A stretch of 64,000 bases of DNA from Nemertoderma westbladi (lineage: Eukaryota; Xenacoelomorpha; Nemertodermatida; Nemertodermatidae), in NCBI GenBank assembly GCA_032718475.1, contig JAUCBJ010003385.1:43825-107824 (forward strand), given 5' to 3'. A model generated the notes under the pieces. It saw only the letters and a program-made list of their open reading frames with translations, did no database searches and was not told the origin of the DNA. Positions 13,701 through 28,345 of the stretch are shown here, piece after piece; within the stretch, counting starts at the first letter, position 1, and each line of letters opens with the position of its first letter. The position numbers and the translations under genes were made by a program.

Positions 13701-16700
13701 TAGGTACCAACGTTCTAGAACAACTAACCTTCATGGCAACTGTAATTAGGTACCAACGTTCTAGAACAACTAACCTTCATGTCAACTGTAATTAGGTACC
13801 AACGTTCAAGAACAACTAACCTTCATGGCAACTGTAATTAGGTACCAACGTTCTAGAAGAACTAACCTTCATGGCAACTGTAATTAGGTACCAACGTTCT
13901 AGAACAACTAACCTTCATGGCAACTGTAATTAGGTACCAACGTTCTAGAACAACTAACCTTCATGGCAACTGTAATTAGGTACCAACGTTCTAGAACAAC
14001 TAACCTTCATGGCAACTGTAATTAGGTACCAACGTTCTATAACAACTAACCTTCATGGCAACTGTAATTAGGTACCAACGTTCTAGAACAACTAACCTTC
14101 ATGGCAACTGTAATTAGGTACCAACGTTCAAGAACAACTAACCTTCATGGCAACTGTAATTAGGTACCAACGTTCTAGAACAACTAACCTTCATGGCAAC
14201 TGTAATTAGGTACCAACGTTCTAGAAGAACTAACCTTCATGGCAACTGTAATTAGGTACCAACGTTCTAGAACAACTAACCTTCATGGCAACTGTAATTA
14301 GGTACCAACGTTCTAGAACAACTAACCTTCATGGCAACTGTAATTAGGTACCAACGTTCTAGAACAACTAACCTTCATGGCAACTGTAATTAGGTACCAA
14401 CGTTCTAGAACAACTAACCTTCATGGCAACTGTAATTAGGTACCAACGTTCTAGAAGAACTAACCTTCATGGCAACTGTAATTAGGTACCAACGTTCAAG
14501 AACAACTAACCTTCATGGCAACTGTAATTAGGTACCAACGTTCTAGAACAACTAACCTTCATGGCAACTGTAATTAGGTACCAACGTTCTAGAACAACTA
14601 ACCTTCATGGCAACTGTAATTAGGTACCAACGTTCTAGAACAACTAACCTTCATGGCAACTGTAATTAGGTACCAACGTTCTAGAACAACTAACCTTCAT
14701 GGCAACTGTAATTAGGTACCAACGTTCTAGAACAACTAACCTTCATGGCAACTGTAATTAGGTACCAACGTTCTAGAACAACTAACCTTCATGGCAAATG
14801 TAATTAGGTACCAACGTTCAAGAACAACTAACCTTCATGGCAACTGTAATTAGGTACCAACGTTCTAGAAGAACTAACCTTCATGGCAACTGTAATTAGG
14901 TACCAACGTTCTAGAACAACTAACCTTCATGGCAACTGTAATTAGGTACCAACGTTCTAGAACAACTAACCTTCATGGCAACTGTAATTAGGTACCAACG
15001 TTCTAGAACAACTAACCTTCATGGCAACTGTAATTAGGTACCAACGTTCTAGAACAACTAACCTTCATGGCAACTGTAATTAGGTACCAACGTTCTAGAA
15101 CAACTAACCTTCATGGCAACTGTAATTAGGTACCAACGTTCAAGAACAACTAACCTTCATGGCAACTGTAATTAGGTACCAACGTTCTAGAACAACTAAC
15201 CTTCATGGCAACTGTAATTAGGTACCAACGTTCTAGAACAACTAACCTTCATGGCAACTGTAATTAGGTACCAACGTTCTAGAACAACTAACCTTCATGG
15301 CAACTGTAATTAGGTACCAACGTTCTAGAAGAACTAACCTTCATGGCAACTGTAATTAGGTACCAACGTTCTAGAACAACTAACCTTCATGGCAACTGTA
15401 ATTAGGTACCAACGTTCTAGAACAACTAACCTTCATGGCAACTGTAATTAGGTACCAACGTTCAAGAACAACTAACCTTCATGGCAACTGTAATTAGGTA
15501 CCAACGTTCTAGAACAACTAACCTTCATGGCAACTGTAATTAGGTACCAACGTTCTAGAACAACTAACCTTCATGGCAACTGTAATTAGGTACCAACGTT
15601 CTAGAACAACTAACCTTCATGGCAACTGTAATTAGGTACCAACGTTCTAGAACAACTAACCTTCATGGCAACTGTAATTAGGTACCAACGTTCAAGAACA
15701 ACTAACCTTCATGGCAACTGTAATTAGGTACCAACGTTCTAGAACAACTAACCTTCATGGCAACTGTAATTAGGTACCAACGTTCTAGAACAACTAACCT
15801 TCATGGCAACTGTAATTAGGTACCAACGTTCTAGAACAACTAACCTTCATGGCAACTGTAATTAGGTACCAACGTTCAAGAACAACTAACCTTCATGGCA
15901 ACTGTAATTAGGTACCAACGTTCTAGAACAACTAACCTTCATGGCAACTGTAATTAGGTACCAACGTTCTAGAACAACTAACCTTCATGGCAACTGTAAT
16001 TAGGTACCAACGTTCTAGAACAACTAACCTTCATGGCAACTGTAATTAGGTACCAACGTTCAAGAACAACTAACCTTCATGGCAACTGTAATTAGGTACC
16101 AACGTTCTAGAACAACTAACCTTCATGGCAACTGTAATTAGGTACCAACGTTCTAGAACAACTAACCTTCATGGCAACTGTAATTAGGTACCAACGTTCA
16201 AGAACAACTAACCTTCATGGCAACTGTAATTAGGTACCAACGTTCTAGAACAACTAACCTTCATGGCAACTGTAATTAGGTACCAACGTTCTAGAACAAC
16301 TAACCTTCATGGCAACTGTAATTAGGTACCAACGTTCTAGAACAACTAACCTTCATGGCAACTGTAATTAGGTACCAACGTTCTAGAACAACTAACCTTC
16401 ATGGCAACTGTAATTAGGTACCAACGTTCAAGAACAACTAACCTTCATGGCAACTGTAATTAGGTACCAACGTTCTAGAACAACTAACCTTCATGGCAAC
16501 TGTAATTAGGTACCAACGTTCTAGAACAACTAACCTTCATGGCAACTGTAATTAGGTACCAACGTTCAAGAACAACTAACCTTCATGGCAACTGTAATTA
16601 GGTACCAACGTTCTAGAACAACTAACCTTCATGGCAACTGTAATTAGGTACCAACGTTCTAGAACAACTAACCTTCATGGCAACTGTAATTAGGTACCAA

Positions 16701-19700
16701 CGTTCAAGAACAACTAACCTTCATGGCAACTGTAATTAGGTACCAACGTTCTAGAACAACTAACCTTCATGGCAACTGTAATTAGGTACCAACGTTCTAG
16801 AACAACTAACCTTCATGGCAACTGTAATTAGGTACCAACGTTCAAGAACAACTAACCTTCATGGCAACTGTAATTAGGTACCAACGTTCTAGAACAACTA
16901 ACCTTCATGGCAACTGTAATTAGGTACCAACGTTCTAGAACAACTAACCTTCATGGCAACTGTAATTAGGTACCAACGTTCTAGAAGAACTAACCTTCAT
17001 GGCAACTGTAATTAGGTACCAACGTTCTAGAAGAACTAACCTTCATGGCAACTGTAATTAGGTACCAACGTTCTAGAACAACTAACCTTCATGGCAACTG
17101 TAATTAGGTACCAACGTTCTAGAACAACTAACCGTCATGGCAACTGTAATTAGGTACCAACGTTCTACAACAACTAACCTTCATGGCAACTGTAATTAGG
17201 TACCAACGTTCTAGAAGAACTAACCTTCATGGCAACTGTAATTAGGTACCAACGTTCTACAACAACTAACCTTCATGGCAACTGTAATTAGGTACCAACG
17301 TTCTATAACAACTAACCTTCATGGCAACTGTAATTAGGTACCAACGTTCTAGAAGAACTAACCTTCATGGCAACTGTAATTAGGTACCAACGTTCAAGAA
17401 CAACTAACCTTCATGGCAACTGTAATTAGGTACCAACGTTCTAGAACAACTAACCTTCATGGCAACTGTAATTAGGTACCAACGTTCAAGAACAACTAAC
17501 CTTCATGTCAAATGTAATTAGGTACCAACGTTCTAGAACAACTAACCTTCATGTCAAATGTAATTAGGTACCAACGTTCAAGAACAACTAACCTTCATGT
17601 CAAATGTAATTAGGTACCAACGTTCTAGAACAACTAACCTTCATGGCAACTGTAATTAGGTACCAACGTTCTACAACAACTAACCTTCATGGCAACTGTA
17701 ATTAGGTACCAACGTTCTATAACAACTAACCTTCATGGCAACTGTAATTAGGTACCAACGTTCTAGAAGAACTAACCTTCATGGCAACTGTAATTAGGTA
17801 CCAACGTTCAAGAACAACTAACCTTCATGGCAACTGTAATTAGGTACCAACGTTCTAGAACAACTAACCTTCATGGCAACTGTAATTAGGTACCAACGTT
17901 CAAGAACAACTAACCTTCATGTCAAATGTAATTAGGTACCAACGTTCTAGAACAACTAACCTTCATGTCAAATGTAATTAGGTACCAACGTTCAAGAACA
18001 ACTAACCTTCATGTCAAATGTAATTAGGTACCAACGTTCTAGAACAACTAACCTTCATGGCAACTGTAATTAGGTACCAACGTTCTAGAACAACTAACCT
18101 TCATGGCAACTGTAATTAGGTACTAACGTTCAAGAACAACTAACCTTCATGGCAACTGTAATTAGGTACCAACGTTCTAGAACAACTAACCTTCATGGCA
18201 ACTGTAATTAGGTGCCAACGTTCTAGAACAACTAACCTTCATGGCAACTGTAATTAGGTACCAACGTTCTAGAACAACTAACCTTCATGGCAACTGTAAT
18301 TAGGTACCAACGTTCTAGAACAACTAACCTTCATGGCAACTGTAATTAGGTACCAACGTTCTAGAACAACTAACCTTCATGGCAACTGTAATTAGGTACC
18401 AACGTTCTAGAACAACTAACCTTCATGGCAACTGTAATTAGGTACCAACGTTCTAGAACAACTAACCTTCATGGCAACTGTAATTAGGTACCAACGTTCT
18501 ATAACAACTAACCTTCATGTCAAATGTAATTAGGTACCAACGTTCAAGAACAACTAACCTTCATGGCAACTGTAATTAGGTACCAACGTTCTAGAACAAC
18601 TAACCTTCATGGCAACTGTAATTAGGTGCCAACGTTCTAGAACAACTAACCTTCATGGCAACTGTAATTAGGTACCAACGTTCTAGAACAACTAACCTTC
18701 ATGGCAACTGTAATTAGGTACCAACGTTCAAGAACAACTAACCTTCATGTCAAATGTAATTAGGTACCAACGTTCAAGAACAACTAACCTTCATGTCAAA
18801 TGTAATTAGGTACCAACGTTCTAGAACAACTAACCTTCATGTCAAATGTAATTAGGTACCAACGTTCAAGAACAACTAACCTTCATGTCAAATGTAATTA
18901 GGTACCAACGTTCTAGAACAACTAACCTTCATGGCAACTGTAATTAGGTACCAACGTTCAAGAACAACTAACCTTCATGGCAACTGTAATTAGGTACCAA
19001 CGTTCTAGAACAACTAACCTTCATGGCAACTGTAATTAGGTGCCAACGTTCTAGAACAACTAACCTTCATGGCAACTGTAATTAGGTACCAACGTTCTAG
19101 AACAACTAACCTTCATGGCAACTGTAATTAGGTACCAACGTTCTATAACAACTAACCTTCATGGCAACTGTAATTAGGTACCAACGTTCTAGAACAACTA
19201 ACCTTCATGGCAACTGTAATTAGGTACCAACGTTCTAGAACAACTAACCTTCATGGCAACTGTAATTAGGTGCCAACGTTCTAGAACAACTAACCTTCAT
19301 GGCAACTGTAATTAGGTACCAACGTTCTAGAACAACTAACCTTCATGGCAACTGTAATTAGGTACCAACGTTCAAGAACAACTAACCTTCATGTCAAATG
19401 TAATTAGGTACCAACGTTCAAGAACAACTAACCTTCATGGCAACTGTAATTAGGTACCAACGTTCTAGAACAACTAACCTTCATGGCAACTGTAATTAGG
19501 TGCCAACGTTCTAGAACAACTAACCTTCATGGCAACTGTAATTAGGTACCAACGTTCTAGAACAACTAACCTTCATGGCAACTGTAATTAGGTACCAACG
19601 TTCTAGAACAACTAACCTTCATGGCAACTGTAATTAGGTACCAACGTTCTATAACAACTAACCTTCATGGCAACTGTAATTAGGTACCAACGTTCTAGAA

Positions 19701-22440
19701 CAACTAACCTTCATGGCAACTGTAATTAGGTACCAACGTTCTAGAACAACTAACCTTCATGTCAAATGTAATTAGGTACCAACGTTCTAGAACAACTAAC
19801 CTTCATGGCAACTGTAATTAGGTACCAACGTTCTAGAAGAACTAACCTTCATGGCAACTGTAATTAGGTACCAACGTTCTAGAACAACTAACCTTCATGG
19901 CAACTGTAATTAGGTACCAACGTTCTAGAACAACTAACCTTCATGGCAACTGTAATTAGGTACCAACGTTCTATAACAACTAACCTTCATGGCAACTGTA
20001 ATTAGGTACCAACGTTCTAGAACAACTAACCTTCATGGCAACTGTAATTAGGTACCAACGTTCTAGAACAACTAACCTTCATGTCAAATGTAATTAGGTA
20101 CCAACGTTCTAGAACAACTAACCTTCATGGCAACTGTAATTAGGTACCAACGTTCTATAACAACTAACCTTCATGGCAACTGTAATTAGGTACCAACGTT
20201 CTAGAACAACTAACCTTCATGGCAACTGTAATTAGGTGCCAACGTTCTAGAACAACTAACCTTCATGGCAACTGTAATTAGGTACCAACGTTCTAGAACA
20301 ACTAACCTTCATGGCAACTGTAATTAGGTACCAACGTTCTAGAACAACTAACCTTCATGGCAACTGTAATTAGGTACCAACGTTCTATAACAACTAACCT
20401 TCATGGCAACTGTAATTAGGTACCAACGTTCTAGAACAACTAACCTTCATGGCAACTGTAATTAGGTACCAACGTTCTAGAACAACTAACCTTCATGTCA
20501 AATGTAATTAGGTACCAACGTTCTAGAACAACTAACCTTCATGGCAACTGTAATTAGGTACCAACGTTCTAGAACAACTAACCTTCATGGCAACTGTAAT
20601 TAGGTACCAACGTTCTAGAACAACTAACCTTCATGGCAACTGTAATTAGGTACCAACGTTCTAGAAGAACTAACCTTCATGGCAACTGTAATTAGGTACC
20701 AACGTTCTAGAAGAACTAACCTTCATGGCAACTGTAATTAGGTACCAACGTTCTAGAACAACTAACCTTCATGGCAACTGTAATTAGGTACCAACGTTCT
20801 AGAAGAACTAACCTTCATGGCAACTGTAATTAGGTACCAACGTTCTAGAAGAACTAACCTTCATGGCAACTGTAATTAGGTACCAACGTTCTAGAAGAAC
20901 TAACCTTCATGGCAACTGTAATTAGGTACCAACGTTCTAGAAGAACTAACCTTCATGGCAACTGTAATTAGGTACCAACGTTCTAGAACAACTAACCTTC
21001 ATGGCAACTGTAATTAGGTACCAACGTTCTAGAACAACTAACCTTCATGGCAACTGTAATTAGGTACCAACGTTCTATAACAACTAACCTTCATGGCAAC
21101 TGTAATTAGGTACCAACGTTCTAGAACAACTAACCTTCATGGCAACTGTAATTAGGTACCAACGTTCTAGAACAACTAACCTTCATGTCAAATGTAATTA
21201 GGTACCAACGTTCTAGAACAACTAACCTTCATGGCAACTGTAATTAGGTACCAACGTTCTAGAAGAACTAACCTTCATGGCAACTGTAATTAGGTACCAA
21301 CGTTCAAGAACAACTAACCTTCATGGCAACTGTAATTAGGTACCAACGTTCTAGAACAACTAACCTTCATGGCAACTGTAATTAGGTACCAACGTTCTAG
21401 AAGAACTAACCTTCATGGCAACTGTAAATAGGTACCAACGTTCTAGAACAACTAACCTTCATGGCAACTGTAATTAGGTACCAACGTTCAAGAACAAATA
21501 ACCGTCATGGCAACTGTAATTAGGTACCAACGTTCTAGAACAACTAACCTTCATGGCAACTGTAATTAGGTACCAACGTTCTACAACAACTAACCTTCAT
21601 GGCAACTGTAATTAGGTACCAACGTTCTAGAAGAACTAACCTTCATGGCAACTGTAATTAGGTACCAACGTTCTAGAACAACTAACCTTCATGGCAACTG
21701 TAATTAGGTACCAACGTTCTAGAACAACTAACCTTCATGGCAACTGTAATTAGGTACCAACGTTCAAGAACAACTAACCTTCATGGCAACTGTAATTAGG
21801 TACCAACGTTCTAGAACAACTAACCTTCATGGCAACTGTAATTAGGTACCAACGTTCTAGAACAACTAACCTTCATGGCAACTGTAATTAGGTACCAACG
21901 TTCTAGAAGAACTAACCTTCATGGCAACTGTAAATAGGTACCAACGTTCTAGAACAACTAACCTTCATGGCAACTGTAATTAGGTACCAACGTTCAAGAA
22001 CAAATAACCGTCATGGCAACTGTAATTAGGTACCAACGTTCTAGAACAACTAACCTTCATGGCAACTGTAATTAGGTACCAACGTTCTACAACAACTAAC
22101 CTTCATGGCAACTGTAATTAGGTACCAACGTTCTAGAAGAACTAACCTTCATGGCAACTGTAATTAGGTACCAACGTTCTAGAACAACTAACCTTCATGG
22201 CAACTGTAATTAGGTACCAACGTTCTAGAACAACTAACCTTCATGGCAACTGTAATTAGGTACCAACGTTCTAGAACAACTAACCTTCATGGCAACTGTA
22301 ATTAGGTACCAACGTTCTAGAACAACTAACCTTCATGGCAACTGTAATTAGGTACCAACGTTCTAGAACAACTAACCTTCATGGCAACTGTAATTAGGTA
22401 CCAACGTTCTAGAACAACTAACCTTCATGGCAACTGTAAT

Positions 22441-25400
22441 TAGGTACCAACGTTCAAGAACAACTAACCTTCATGGTAACTGTAATTAGGTACCAACGTT
22501 CTAGAACAACTAACCTTCATGGCAACTGTAATTAAGGTCACGAACGTTCTAGAACAACTAACCTTCATGGCAACTGTAATTAGGTACCAACGTTCTATAA
22601 CAACTAACCTTCATGGCAACTGTAATTAGGTACCAACGTTCAAGAACAACTAACCTTCATGTCAAATGTAATTAGGTACCAACGTTCTATAACAACTAAC
22701 CTTCATGGCAACTGTAATTAGGTACCAACGTTCTAGAACAACTAACCTTCATGGCAACTGTAATTAGGTACCAACGTTCTAGAACAACTAACCTTCATGT
22801 CAAATGTAATTAGGTACCAACGTTCTATAACAACTAACCTTCATGGCAACTGTAATTAGGTACCAACGTTCTAGAACAACTAACCTTCATGTCAAATGTA
22901 ATTAGGTACCAACGTTCTAGAAGAACTAACCTTCATGGCAACTGTAATTAGGTACCAACGTTCTAGAACAACTAACCTTCATGGCAACTGTAATTAGGTA
23001 CCAACGTTCTATAACAACTAACCTTCATGGCAACTGTAATTAGGTACCAACGTTCTAGAAGAACTAACCTTCATGGCAACTGTAATTAGGTACCAACGTT
23101 CAAGAACAACTAACCTTCATGGCAACTGTAATTAGGTACCAACGTTCTAGAAGAACTAACCTTCATGGCAACTGTAATTAGGTACCAACGTTCAAGAACA
23201 ACTAACCTTCATGGCAACTGTAATTAGGTACCAACGTTCTAGAACAACTAACCTTCATGGCAACTGTAATTAGGTACCAACGTTCTAGAACAACTAACCT
23301 TCATGTCAAATGTAATTAGGTACCAACGTTCTATAACAACTAACCTTCATGGCAACTGTAATTAGGTACCAACGTTCTAGAACAACTAACCTTCATGGCA
23401 ACTGTAATTAGGTACCAACGTTCTAGAAGAACTAACCTTCATGGCAACTGTAATTAGGTACCAACGTTCTAGAACAACTAACCTTCATGGCAACTGTAAT
23501 TAGGTGCCAACGTTCTAGAACAACTAACCTTCATGGCAACTGTAATTAGGTACCAACGTTCTAGAACAACTAACCTTCATGGCAACTGTAATTAGGTACC
23601 AACGTTCAAGAACAACTAACCTTCATGGTAACTGTAATTAGGTACCAACGTTCTAGAACAACTAACCTTCATGGCAACTGTAATTAAGGTCACGAACGTT
23701 CTAGAACAACTAACCTTCATGGCAACTGTAATTAGGTACCAACGTTCTATAACAACTAACCTTCATGGCAACTGTAATTAGGTACCAACGTTCAAGAACA
23801 ACTAACCTTCATGTCAAATGTAATTAGGTACCAACGTTCTATAACAACTAACCTTCATGGCAACTGTAATTAGGTACCAACGTTCTAGAACAACTAACCT
23901 TCATGGCAACTGTAATTAGGTACCAACGTTCTAGAACAACTAACCTTCATGTCAAATGTAATTAGGTACCAACGTTCTATAACAACTAACCTTCATGGCA
24001 ACTGTAATTAGGTACCAACGTTCTAGAACAACTAACCTTCATGTCAAATGTAATTAGGTACCAACGTTCTAGAAGAACTAACCTTCATGGCAACTGTAAT
24101 TAGGTACCAACGTTCTAGAACAACTAACCTTCATGGCAACTGTAATTAGGTACCAACGTTCTATAACAACTAACCTTCATGGCAACTGTAATTAGGTACC
24201 AACGTTCTAGAAGAACTAACCTTCATGGCAACTGTAATTAGGTACCAACGTTCAAGAACAACTAACCTTCATGGCAACTGTAATTAGGTACCAACGTTCT
24301 AGAAGAACTAACCTTCATGGCAACTGTAATTAGGTACCAACGTTCAAGAACAACTAACCTTCATGGCAACTGTAATTAGGTACCAACGTTCTAGAACAAC
24401 TAACCTTCATGGCAACTGTAATTAGGTACCAACGTTCTAGAACAACTAACCTTCATGTCAAATGTAATTAGGTACCAACGTTCTATAACAACTAACCTTC
24501 ATGGCAACTGTAATTAGGTACCAACGTTCTAGAACAACTAACCTTCATGGCAACTGTAATTAGGTACCAACGTTCTAGAAGAACTAACCTTCATGGCAAC
24601 TGTAATTAGGTACCAACGTTCTAGAACAACTAACCTTCATGGCAACTGTAATTAGGTACCAACGTTCTATAACAACTAACCTTCATGGCAACTGTAATTA
24701 GGTACCAACGTTCTAGAAGAACTAACCTTCATGGCAACTGTAATTAGGTACCAACGTTCAAGAACAACTAACCTTCATGGCAACTGTAATTAGGTACCAA
24801 CGTTCTAGAACAACTAACCTTCATGGCAACTGTAATTAGGTACCAACGTTCTAGAACAACTAACCTTCATGGCAACTGTAATTAGGTACCAACGTTCTAG
24901 AACAACTAACCTTCATGGCAACTGTAATTAGGTACCAACGTTCTAGAAGAACTAACCTTCATGGCAACTGTAATTAGGTACCAACGTTCTAGAACAACTA
25001 ACCTTCATGGCAACTGTAATTAGGTACCAACGTTCTACAACAACTAACCTTCATGGCAACTGTAATTAGGTACAAACGTTCTAGAACAACTAACCTTCAT
25101 GGCAACTGTAATTAGGTACCAACGTTCTAGAACAACTAACCTTCATGGCAACTGTAATTAGGTACCAACGTTCTAGAACAACTAACCTTCATGGCAACTG
25201 TAATTAGGTACCAACGTTCAAGAACAACTAACCTTCATGTCAAATGTAATTAGGTACCAACGTTCTAGAACAACTAACCTTCATGGCAACTGTAATTAGG
25301 TACCAACGTTCTACAACAACTAACCTTCATGGCAACTGTAATTAGGTACAAACGTTCTAGAACAACTAACCTTCATGGCAACTGTAATTAGGTACCAACG

Positions 25401-28345
25401 TTCTAGAACAACTAACCTTCATGGCAACTGTAATTAGGTACCAACGTTCAAGAACAACTAACCTTCATGGCAACTGTAATTAGGTACCAACGTTCTAGAA
25501 CAACTAACCTTCATGTCAAATGTAATTAGGTACCAACGTTCAAGAACAACTAACCTTCATGGCAACTGTAATTAGGTACCAACGTTCTAGAACAACTAAC
25601 CTTCATGGCAACTGTAATTAGGTGCCAACGTTCTAGAACAACTAACCTTCATGGCAACTGTAATTAGGTACCAACGTTCTAGAACAACTAACCTTCATGT
25701 CAAATGTAATTAGGTACCAACGTTCAAGAACAACTAACCTTCATGGCAACTGTAATTAGGTACCAACGTTCTAGAACAACTAACCTTCATGTCAAATGTA
25801 ATTAGGTACCAACGTTCAAGAACAACTAACCTTCATGGCAACTGTAATTAGGTACCAACGTTCTAGAACAACTAACCTTCATGGCAACTGTAATTAGGTA
25901 CCAACGTTCTAGAACAACTAACCTTCATGGCAACTGTAATTAGGTGCCAACGTTCTAGAACAACTAACCTTCATGGCAACTGTAATTAGGTACCAACGTT
26001 CTAGAACAACTAACCTTCATGGCAACTGTAATTAGGTACCAACGTTCAAGAACAACTAACCTTCATGGTAACTGTAATTAGGTACCAACGTTCTAGAACA
26101 ACTAACCTTCATGGCAACTGTAATTAAGGTCACGAACGTTCTAGAACAACTAACCTTCATGGCAACTGTAATTAGGTACCAACGTTCTATAACAACTAAC
26201 CTTCATGGCAACTGTAATTAGGTACCAACGTTCAAGAACAACTAACCTTCATGTCAAATGTAATTAGGTACCAACGTTCTATAACAACTAACCTTCATGG
26301 CAACTGTAATTAGGTACCAACGTTCTAGAACAACTAACCTTCATGGCAACTGTAATTAGGTACCAACGTTCTAGAACAACTAACCTTCATGTCAAATGTA
26401 ATTAGGTACCAACGTTCTATAACAACTAACCTTCATGGCAACTGTAATTAGGTACCAACGTTCTAGAACAACTAACCTTCATGTCAAATGTAATTAGGTA
26501 CCAACGTTCTAGAAGAACTAACCTTCATGGCAACTGTAATTAGGTACCAACGTTCTAGAACAACTAACCTTCATGGCAACTGTAATTAGGTACCAACGTT
26601 CTATAACAACTAACCTTCATGGCAACTGTAATTAGGTACCAACGTTCTAGAAGAACTAACCTTCATGGCAACTGTAATTAGGTACCAACGTTCAAGAACA
26701 ACTAACCTTCATGGCAACTGTAATTAGGTACCAACGTTCTAGAAGAACTAACCTTCATGGCAACTGTAATTAGGTACCAACGTTCAAGAACAACTAACCT
26801 TCATGGCAACTGTAATTAGGTACCAACGTTCTAGAACAACTAACCTTCATGGCAACTGTAATTAGGTACCAACGTTCTAGAACAACTAACCTTCATGTCA
26901 AATGTAATTAGGTACCAACGTTCTATAACAACTAACCTTCATGGCAACTGTAATTAGGTACCAACGTTCTAGAACAACTAACCTTCATGGCAACTGTAAT
27001 TAGGTACCAACGTTCTAGAAGAACTAACCTTCATGGCAACTGTAATTAGGTACCAACGTTCTAGAACAACTAACCTTCATGGCAACTGTAATTAGGTACC
27101 AACGTTCTATAACAACTAACCTTCATGGCAACTGTAATTAGGTACCAACGTTCTAGAAGAACTAACCTTCATGGCAACTGTAATTAGGTACCAACGTTCA
27201 AGAACAACTAACCTTCATGGCAACTGTAATTAGGTACCAACGTTCTAGAACAACTAACCTTCATGGCAACTGTAATTAGGTACCAACGTTCTAGAACAAC
27301 TAACCTTCATGGCAACTGTAATTAGGTACCAACGTTCTAGAACAACTAACCTTCATGGCAACTGTAATTAGGTACCAACGTTCTAGAAGAACTAACCTTC
27401 ATGGCAACTGTAATTAGGTACCAACGTTCTAGAACAACTAACCTTCATGGCAACTGTAATTAGGTACCAACGTTCTACAACAACTAACCTTCATGGCAAC
27501 TGTAATTAGGTACAAACGTTCTAGAACAACTAACCTTCATGGCAACTGTAATTAGGTACCAACGTTCTAGAACAACTAACCTTCATGGCAACTGTAATTA
27601 GGTACCAACGTTCTAGAACAACTAACCTTCATGGCAACTGTAATTAGGTACCAACGTTCAAGAACAACTAACCTTCATGTCAAATGTAATTAGGTACCAA
27701 CGTTCTAGAACAACTAACCTTCATGGCAACTGTAATTAGGTACCAACGTTCTACAACAACTAACCTTCATGGCAACTGTAATTAGGTACAAACGTTCTAG
27801 AACAACTAACCTTCATGGCAACTGTAATTAGGTACCAACGTTCTAGAACAACTAACCTTCATGGCAACTGTAATTAGGTACCAACGTTCAAGAACAACTA
27901 ACCTTCATGGCAACTGTAATTAGGTACCAACGTTCTAGAACAACTAACCTTCATGTCAAATGTAATTAGGTACCAACGTTCAAGAACAACTAACCTTCAT
28001 GGCAACTGTAATTAGGTACCAACGTTCTAGAACAACTAACCTTCATGGCAACTGTAATTAGGTGCCAACGTTCTAGAACAACTAACCTTCATGGCAACTG
28101 TAATTAGGTACCAACGTTCTAGAACAACTAACCTTCATGTCAAATGTAATTAGGTACCAACGTTCAAGAACAACTAACCTTCATGGCAACTGTAATTAGG
28201 TACCAACGTTCTAGAACAACTAACCTTCATGTCAAATGTAATTAGGTACCAACGTTCAAGAACAACTAACCTTCATGGCAACTGTAATTAGGTACCAACG
28301 TTCTAGAACAACTAACCTTCATGGCAACTGTAATTAGGTACCAAC
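22441..28345. repeat. Higher-order duplications in satellite A, periods 1152 and 2440 bp
   Basis: A rare monomer with CATGGTAACTG occurs near 22475, 23627 and 26067, each time followed one unit later by a 48-bp variant. The spacings are 1152 bp (24 x 46 + 48) and 2440 bp (52 x 46 + 48). Other rare markers repeat at exactly 2440 bp: TACAAACGTT at 25071 and 27511, TAGGTGCC at 23501 and 25941, and again at 25621 and 28061. Two adjacent 2440-bp blocks (about 23465-25905 and 25905-28345) therefore look like a recent tandem duplication, near identical wherever I checked. Confidence 0.8.
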
